From: Euptelea pleiosperma
Lineage: Eukaryota; Streptophyta; Magnoliopsida; Ranunculales; Eupteleaceae
Assembly: GCA_035048495.1 (NCBI GenBank)
Contig: CM068545.1
Span: 16,389,702-16,453,701 of the forward strand
DNA length: 64,000 bases
Direction: 5' to 3'
The notes under the pieces were generated by a model. The model ran no database searches. It was not told the DNA's origin and worked only from the letters and a program-made list of their open reading frames with translations. Position 1 is the stretch's first letter, and every line of letters starts with the position of its first letter. This document shows positions 35,978 through 64,000 of this stretch, one piece after another. The position numbers and the translations under genes are program-made.

Positions 35978-37700
35978 TAAATTGGAAAGGGAATTACTAT
36001 TTGTAGAGTACGTTTTGCTTCTTTTGCAGCACCAATGTATTTTTCTTATATGGATGAAGCAAAATTTGTCGCGAAAGAAACAAAATGGATGTGAAAAAAT
36101 ATTGTTGCCGTAGAAGAAGTAAAATGTGCTATGCAAATACGCTATGTACTTCTCCACAAACGAAAACTCATACAACTTGCAAAAGATGCTCGGATCAGAT
36201 CTAGATAAGTCTTCACAAATCTAGCTCGGAACTCGCCAAAAGGTTGCTTAACGACTCAAGATAAGTCTTCAAAAAACCTCCATGAATGGTCAACAACAAT
36301 AATGGTTTTATTTTCTATAATAATTTTAGACGTTTATGAGATTTTTAACCATATTGCCAGAATCTATTATCAGGGTACTATTAATGCAAGATTTTAGGAA
36401 CCCTACGACAGATTGTGCTCTTTAGCAGCTATCTATCATTGGGTGTATTGGGATCCAGAAAGATTTTGTGATGAACGTACAAGAAAACCTTCTTTGGATT
36501 TGCCCAAGATCTTTATAATTTCTTACTTTCTACAAATAGGGCTTACATTAATAGACAAATTGAATTAGAATGCCGAAAAAAATTGTGTTTGACAAAAAAT
36601 CTTTTTCTATTGTTTGAAGCTCACAATCCATCAAATGCACGAACAATACCGATAGTTTCAGTAGCACCTATGAGTTTGCATTGCCTGCAATCGCTAGTCG
36701 TATTATATTTCGTTCAGTACAAGCCAAATGTAGCGAGCTAAGTGATAAAACTCGTCACCCACTCATTCTTACTAGAACTGAAATGAGTGGGCCCAGAAAC
36801 TTTCCAAGCTACTTTGGTTTTTTCGCGTTTAGTTTTTCAGACTTAGGGCTTTTATTGTGACCCTTAAACGTCTAATTAACAAAGTTGTTATTTATTGGAA
36901 CTTATATATTTTTTATATTCTTTCCAACAAATATAGTCTTATTTTATTCTGTTGTTTATTCGAATTGTTATCAATTTTTCTTTACCTACTATCATGATAG
37001 GTTTCTATTTTTAGTGCCTAAAAATAATAAAAAATCCTTATGTTAATCCACAGTTTACGTAATCGATTTTTTTTTTTTAAATTTAGTACGAAAATTTGTT
37101 AAACATGGGCATTTCAAATCTTCACAACCCACTAATTTTGTCTTATTAGGCTTTAAAACAAATTTTTTAAAATTATTTTACTATATTTTTCTCAATTTTT
37201 GTTTATGTTTTTCCAAAATAATGTTCAAAATGGAGGTTAATATTTCATGTTAAAATGCTAGTATTCCAAAGAATTAAGTATTTTTTTACATTCTACTATA
37301 AATATATTTTTTTAGCTTTTGAAACCACGTAATTTCTATTTACAAATGACCAAGTGTATGATACTTTTACAAGTTGACTACGTCAGCTAAATTTCGATTT
37401 TCCTTTAGTTTAATGTTTTTAAAAAAAACGTGGACCCTATTGACCTTAATCTTGATTCTTGACTTAATTGACTCAATGTGGACATTTACCCATTAAACAA
37501 ATAATTATGTCATAATTGAACATGCTTAACGCATTGTTGAATTGAATCGTAAATTTGATATTTTTGCGGATTTGGGATATTTTTATCTTCATGTATTGAG
37601 CTTGGTTTTGGGTCATTACATAGATAGCGGGTCGGGTCTTGGTTACGAGTCGGTCCTTGGAACTTGGGATTCGGGCATGACATACTTTATGAGTGACGCC
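35978..37700. other. AT-rich intergenic DNA, nothing recognised
   Basis: Contains long A/T runs (36830-37320). A 25-base stretch at 37478-37502 is also found at 28908-28932. No gene is supported. Confidence 0.45.
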
Positions 37701-38960
37701 ACATATCAAGTAGAACCTTTACTCTATGTGCTTGGTCCTTTGATGAGATCTTGGCTCAATGGCTTGAGCAACATGATCACCACCGTTATTATAGTATAAA
37801 GTGATAGGTGCTTGCATTAAAAAAATCACACCAAGTTCTTATATATATGAATTTTTTAATCCATGTAGCTTCCTTGCAACTGCATATTCTGTCTGTGTAG
37901 TATAGTTAGTTGTGTTGTCTTACTTACAGCTCCTCCAACTTATCGTTCATTTGCCTAGTTTAAACACAGACCAATAAGTAGATCTCTTATCATCCTCATC
38001 TAGTTGAAAATTGGAATCTGTATATCTAACCATGTTCAGATCTTTATCATTATAAACAAAATAATGATATTTGGTTCTCCTAAGATACTTAATATGTGGC
38101 TAACAGATGCCTAACACTCGAGAATGCAATTAGATTGATATTTGCTCACAACATTGATCATATGGATAAATCAGGTCTAGTACATAACATAACATACACA
38201 AGGCTTTCCACAATCGAAGCATATGGACACCTCTTCATCTTTTCTTTCTCTTCTCATGTTTTCGGAGACATAGAAGATCGATTCAATACCTGAAAGATAG
38301 GAGACCTTTCTTGGAGTCCTATATATTGTTTAGAATTTTGTTGATGTAATTTACTTGGGACAATCTTAACATCCTTTTCTTTCGATTCCTAAATAATTAG
38401 GGAAGTCCTGAAATGTAGGATGTTTCTCCTAAATCTTTCATTAAAAAGTCATTAGATAATATCTTTATTGAAGATAATTGTCCTATATCATTCTCAATGA
38501 GCATTATATCATCGACATATAAGAAAAGGAATGCAATTGCGTTCCTTCTAATCCCTTTCTATACACATGCTTTATCCATTTTTCTTTGAAAATCAAACAA
38601 TTTGATTGCTTCATCAAAGCGGATGTTCCAACTACGAGATGCTTGTTTAAGGCCGTATATAGACTTTGCCAATTTGTACACTTTATTTTACTGGCCATAG
38701 AACACAAAACCTTTTAGCTGTTCATATAAAATATATTTTAGAAGTATCATTCGAGAAATCGATTTTAACATCTATTTACCATACCCAGTAATTATGTTTT
38801 AGTTACAAACAAGAGAATCATAGTGGGCTTTAGTATTACAACTGGCGAGAAGCTTTTCTCAATAGTCAATGCAGCATGTCTTTCTTAAGGCATACCTTCT
38901 TATTGACTCTTACTAGAGACGAGATTTTGAATATGTTTCTAAAAGACAGGAATCCTTGAA
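37700..38960 (-). mobile_element. Degenerate Ty1/copia pol (RT and RNase H)
   Basis: On the minus strand, in order: KLAKSIYGLKQASRSWNIRF (about 38660), FLFLYVDDIMLI with the catalytic YVDD (about 38520), FLMKDLGE (about 38440), and the RNase H stretch DEDDKRSTYWSVF (about 37960). Several stops and frameshifts are present, and no LTRs were found next to it. Confidence 0.78.
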
Positions 38961-38989
38961 ATACTATTGCCAAGATTTTGAATTTTTTG

Positions 38990-39290
38990 CTTGCTTGCTC
39001 TCAAAACACCACGTGGAACATTCTTTCATGCCCATTGACCCATGGATGTTTGGGGCACCCCTTGGTGAACCTACATCCAAGAATTGGTTGGTGATTTTTA
39101 GCAGTTAGATTTAAGTACCCCCAAAAAACTTAAATCCAATGGCTAAAATCACCCAATTAAATACTAGAATCTGTTTATTAAAACAAAATATACTCATATC
39201 TAACGGGTAGAAATCACCAATCAAGTCGATTTTTGGTGCATAGGTGCACCACAGCCGTGGACCTGTGGTGGATGGCTGACCATGAGACTC
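38990..39290. mobile_element. Fold-back MITE core group, copy 7
   Basis: Left end CCATTGACCCATGGATGTTT, centre TTAGATTTAAGTACCC / AACTTAAATCCAATGG, right part AATCACCAATCAAGTCGATT and TAGGTGCACCA. It closely resembles the 40548 copy. Confidence 0.65.
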
Positions 39291-39668
39291 CGACCTAAAA
39301 ATGAGTTCTATAACTCTTTTTGCTTCTTGATCTTCCATATCACAAGCCATATAGCGATTGTAGCGTCCATCTTATTTCTTAGTTCTTTTTGAAGGAAAAT
39401 GAATTTCAAAATTTTGAGGTACATGTCAAATTTTGAGGTACATCTTATTTCTTAGTGCAATGATTATAAGCGACTTCACACCATAGGTTCTACTTGCTAA
39501 TTTTAACAGCGCAACATGGTGACAGAGGCTGGAAAAAGGGTCAAATCCATTGTGTCCTACTGATAAGGTGACATTGGAACCTTATGTGGACACGAATATG
39601 TGGACCTTGCTCAAGCAAGTAACACTTCTGCTCTACGAAAACCCTAAGTTTTGGTTGCAAAGACTGAA
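39291..39668. other. Intergenic, nothing recognised
   Basis: Contains a local duplication of TCAAATTTTGAGGTACAT (about 39400-39447). No gene. Confidence 0.45.
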
Positions 39669-39676
39669 GTTTAACC

Positions 39677-40071
39677 CAAGGTTTAAAGGAGGCCGTTTTA
39701 ATGGTTAAACGGACTGGGAGCGTTACCGTTTAAACTGTTTAAACGGCCGTTAAAACGGATTGAAACAGCCAGGGGAAAAAATAGAAAAAATGGAATTAAA
39801 CGGAATAAAAAATGGGGCTGAAATTCAAATTTGGATGAAAAAAAAATGAAAATTAAACAGATTTTAACGGAATTAACAGCCATTTTTTTCACAAAAATTT
39901 TCAGAATCAAACGGCTGTTTAAACGATTTTAACGGCAGTTTAAATGATTTTAATGGCCGTTAATACAAAAAAATGGCCGTTTTATTCAAAAATGATAAAA
40001 CATGTTTAAACGGTTTTAATGGAAACGGGCTTGGGGCGTTACCGTTTAAACGGCCGTTTTTAAAACCATGG
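39677..40071. mobile_element. hAT-like element with iterated GTTTAAACGG motif
   Basis: Ends CAAGGTTTAAA... and ...TTTAAAACCATGG are inverted. Flanking GTTTAACC (39669-39676) and TTTTAACC (40072-40079) look like an 8-bp target duplication with one change. The interior is built from repeated, often palindromic GTTTAAACGGCCGTT-type motifs. It is non-coding. Confidence 0.6.
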
Positions 40072-40547
40072 TTTTAACCTTCTGCGTGGCCTATACTGGA
40101 TTGACGCCCAAAACGTGCCCAGGACCCAAGCAACTTCGCTCGAACCTCGTCAGGCCCAACACGGGCCTTGAAATCTCGAGTGGATGGCCAAGGTGAATAC
40201 AACAGCCATATCTAAGCCCTGCCCATTGGATTTGGGGTTAGGATAACGGCCCAAACCCTTGTTCCAAGGTTGAAGACAATGATATTTTCGTCATTTAATT
40301 AGAAATTTGGTAGTCAACTCGGGTCAATAATAGTCAAACAACAGTGGACTGGGTCAAAGGGGGCATGTCAGCCTTTTCAAATTGCGGGGGGTATGTCAAA
40401 TTTCAAAGATAACATTGGGAGCGTTGTGGGGGGTATGTCAAATTTAAAAGATGATGGTATTAGGCATACACAGCATTTGGGATGCTTAGGATCACCGATC
40501 ACCCAAGTGGGTTAACTTTTGGCTTGTGAAGAATTAAATTGGGTCCT
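40072..40547. other. Intergenic, nothing recognised
   Basis: Includes GGGGGTATGTCAAATTT twice (about 40387 and 40429). No coding potential was recognised. Confidence 0.45.
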
Positions 40548-40835
40548 CAAAACGCCATGCTGAACATTCTTTGATGCCTATTGACCCATGGATGTTGGGG
40601 CACCCCTCGGTGAACCTAGATCCCAAGAATCATATTGGTTGGTGATTTCTAGCAGTTAGATTTAAGCACCCCAAAAAAATAACTTAAATCCAACGGCTAT
40701 AAATCACCCCATTAAATACTCAAATCAGTTTTAAAAAAAAAACTCATATCAACGGGTAGAAATCACCAATCAAGCCGATTTTTGATGCGTAGGTGCACCA
40801 AGAGGTGAGCCAAACATTGACCATTCGTCGATGGG
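40548..40835. mobile_element. Fold-back MITE core group, copy 8
   Basis: Same order of blocks as the copy at 38990 (GACCCATGGATGTTG, TTGGTTGGTGATTTCTAGCA, TAGGTGCACCAAGAGG). Confidence 0.65.
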
Positions 40836-41103
40836 GAGCAAGACTTGCCTGACCACCCACAAATCAGCCTGATTAGTGATTTTAAACCATTGGATCTTTA
40901 TACGGAAATAATGGTAAATAATGCTCAAATTCCTACAGTTAAAATCAACCAACGAAAATGACTTCAACTAACGCTTAGAAATCACTGATCAGGTTGATTT
41001 TGGGTTGTAGGTCCACCTAGGGATTGGCCAAACATCTATACGGATGTCCTCTAATAAATTTCCACGTGGCTTATATTGTGGGTGTTGAGGCAAGTCTTGC
41101 ACG
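40836..41103. mobile_element. Fold-back MITE core group, copy 9
   Basis: Ends GCAAGACTTGCCTGACCACC and GGGTGTTGAGGCAAGTCTTGC are inverted. The interior has AATCAGCCTGATTAGTGATTTT and its inverse, and GATTGGCCAAACAT on the right. The left half has lost a segment after CACCCAC. Confidence 0.65.
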
Positions 41104-41328
41104 TCAATGGGCTAGAAAAAGTACGCCACGGGGCATTTAGGAGAGGAACTACAGACTTGTACTGGCATGCGTGGGGAATAGAACATCACATGTCATACAT
41201 GCAGTGGAAATCAGACTTTACTGATTGATGGGTCCTCCTACGACAAAAAGCAGTCTGATTGAGTATCCTATCCGTCCAATCCCAAACGCTTCTTATAAGG
41301 GCAGTGATGGGGGCCATCCTCCACGAGT

Positions 41329-41712
41329 AAGACTTTGATGACAGGGCCCTGTCATCAAGGCCGATGACAGGGTGCAATAGGAGCCACATGGCATACTCTT
41401 AGAGGACTCTGACCGTATGGATGTTTTTCAAATCCCTATATGGACCTACAAACAAAAAAATCAACCTGATTTGTGATTTCAATCCTTTGGATCTTCGTTC
41501 CTCATTACTGGTCAATAATGCTCAAATTTCCCACGGTTAATATCAACCCATGAAAACAATTCCAATTCAACGCCTAGAAATCACTAATCAGGCTGATTTT
41601 TTGTTTTTAGGTCCACCTAATGATTGGCCAAACATCCATACGGTCAGAGTCCTCTAAGAGTGTTCCACGTGGCTCAAATTGTGCCCTGTCATCTGCCATC
41701 AAAGTTTTATTC
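41329..41712. mobile_element. Fold-back MITE core group, copy 10 (long inverted repeats)
   Basis: The inverted ends are long and well kept: GACTTTGATG / CATCAAAGTT outermost. Inside are GAGCCACATGGCATACTCTT with AGAGGACTCTGACCGTATGG, against CCATACGGTCAGAGTCCTCT with AAGAGTGTTCCACGTGGCTC. The centre has the shared AATCAGGCTGATT core. It is the nearest repeat upstream of the kinase gene. Confidence 0.75.
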
Positions 41713-42099
41713 ATCCTCCACCATCTGTGCCGCTCATCACATACTGTTCGACTAAGAAACACAGCACGTCAATGTTAAAATCATGCATCTAGTCCAATTT
41801 TCAGCCGATGATGCACCAATAGCGAAGTCGGTTTCATCCCATCCTCGCTCCATGACCTAAGTACGCATTCTACCGATAACAAAAATTACAGGAAGGAGGA
41901 AATTATTTTTTTTTACGTGAGATTTATTGTTTTTACCTCTTCCTGTCAAAAATTTCACATGTTAACAGAAATACCCCCGAAAGACAGATAAAGACAGTTT
42001 TATTAGAGGGGTAGTTTCGTCAATATGAGATATTTTTTTCAGTAAAAAGCTTTTGCTCAAAAAATCATTTCCGGAGAAACTTCATAAGCTTTGTTAGAA

Positions 42100-42867
42100 T
42101 TTGTAAAAACATTATTTTCTGAATCTCTCGAAGCAAAAGAAACATCCGAGGCGACGCAGAAGGAGAGAGGGCGAGAGATCCATGGCTGCTGCTTGACGAC
42201 ATCGGGATCGGCTCTCTTCACTGCAACAAATCCACCGCAAGAACAACAACGACTCACCCTCAATTCTCGAATTCTATTTTCAGGTAAGACTAAAAAACTC
42301 TTCTTCTACAATCTCTTCGTTTTCCGAACTTCCAGGAAACAAAACGATATGAACCCTCTCGCTATCCTTCCAAAACCCTAAATTTCCCGCAAGGTCGTGT
42401 TTTTTTCTCTTTTTTCTTCTGTTTTGTTGATGAAACAAGTGCTGTTTTCCCCATTTCGCTTTCCCTTATTGTTCCTGATTTGGTGGGGCGTCATTTCAGT
42501 TTCTGTTGCATCTACCAAACACAGGTTGAATTATTTGTAGACCAATGCTTTCCTTTGAGTCCAAGTGATACCTGCATTATGCATTTTTCTTAACTAGGTT
42601 TGATTCGATCTCAAATTGTCGAAAAAGTCATAGATTAGTTGATCTGAGCACTTCATAGTTCTGTTTCAGAGTTGGTTCTTTCGAGCTGGGGCATAATTAG
42701 ATTCATTCTCTGATATCTGAGCCAATGTCGATTCTGTGTTGTTGCGACGATGAAGAGAGTGTAGAAGAGTGTGGGCAGTCTCAAGGGATTTGACCAGAGT
42801 TTCTTGCCGAGCTCTACATCTTGTAATCTGTTTATTAAGGCGGTAAGTAAGGGAGAGTTTTGCTAAT
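42100..42867 (+). promoter_or_regulatory. Kinase gene 5' leader (predicted), with one leader intron
   Basis: A purine-rich stretch (GAAGGAGAGAGGGCGAGAG near 42160) leads to CTATTTTCAG followed by GTAAGA at 42284, a good donor. CTGTTTCAG at 42661-42669 is a matching acceptor, giving a leader intron of about 386 bases. The exact transcription start is not visible. Confidence 0.5.
42725..42793 (+). other. Possible upstream ORF in kinase leader (22 codons)
   Basis: ATG...TGA frame with residues MSILCCCDDEESVEECG..., 75 bases before the main start. If the predicted leader exon is right, it would be translated before the kinase frame and could lower its translation. Confidence 0.4.
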
Positions 42868-63975
<21,108 letters not shown>

Positions 63976-64000
63976 GTGCGTCGATTACTAATTTACTATT

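Overview
The window is nuclear DNA of a flowering plant. It has spliced genes with several-kilobase introns, angiosperm-type protein families, and many LINE, copia, hAT and fold-back MITE remnants. The lineage cannot be fixed from the sequence alone. Three protein genes are supported. The rest is repeat-derived or unrecognised.

On the minus strand at 1-17970 lies the 5' half of a P4-type ATPase (phospholipid flippase) of the ALA2 type. Six exons (17846-17970, 14547-14760, 13005-13121, 2875-2967, 2602-2776, 1-99) join in frame and the gene runs off the left edge. Its 10-kb intron 3 is packed with five LINE copies in both orientations, and introns 1, 2 and 5 also hold repeats. At 28004-28555 (minus) is an intact intronless gene for a secreted invertase/pectin methylesterase inhibitor-domain protein with a TATA box. 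On the plus strand from 42868 to the right edge lies a Ste20/germinal-centre-kinase (MST/MAP4K-like) gene. Twelve coding exons join in frame to encode the complete kinase domain and the start of the C-terminal tail.

The intergenic part (about 18-42 kb) holds an unclassified retroelement-like stretch (20.0-22.6 kb), a cluster of fold-back MITEs (23.8-29.4 and 39.0-41.7 kb), a candidate 3.4-kb solo LTR (29601-32992, TSD CCCAA), an internally deleted Ty1/copia element with LTRs, PBS, PPT and a 5-bp TSD (33583-35972), and a decayed copia pol (about 37.7-38.96 kb). The kinase introns hold nested insertions: LINE inside LINE with a 14-bp TSD, and a set of hAT-like elements with related CAAGG-type ends and iterated internal motifs. 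One of these encodes a hAT transposase C-terminus and has inserted into another.

The most unusual gene-level observation is that 3 of the 16 fully visible coding introns must use GC-AG splicing, all with GCAAGT donors. I found no convincing evidence of a new multi-gene system. The hAT-like element group and the GC-AG introns deserve the closest second look. The three genes do not form a pathway; they are independent neighbours.
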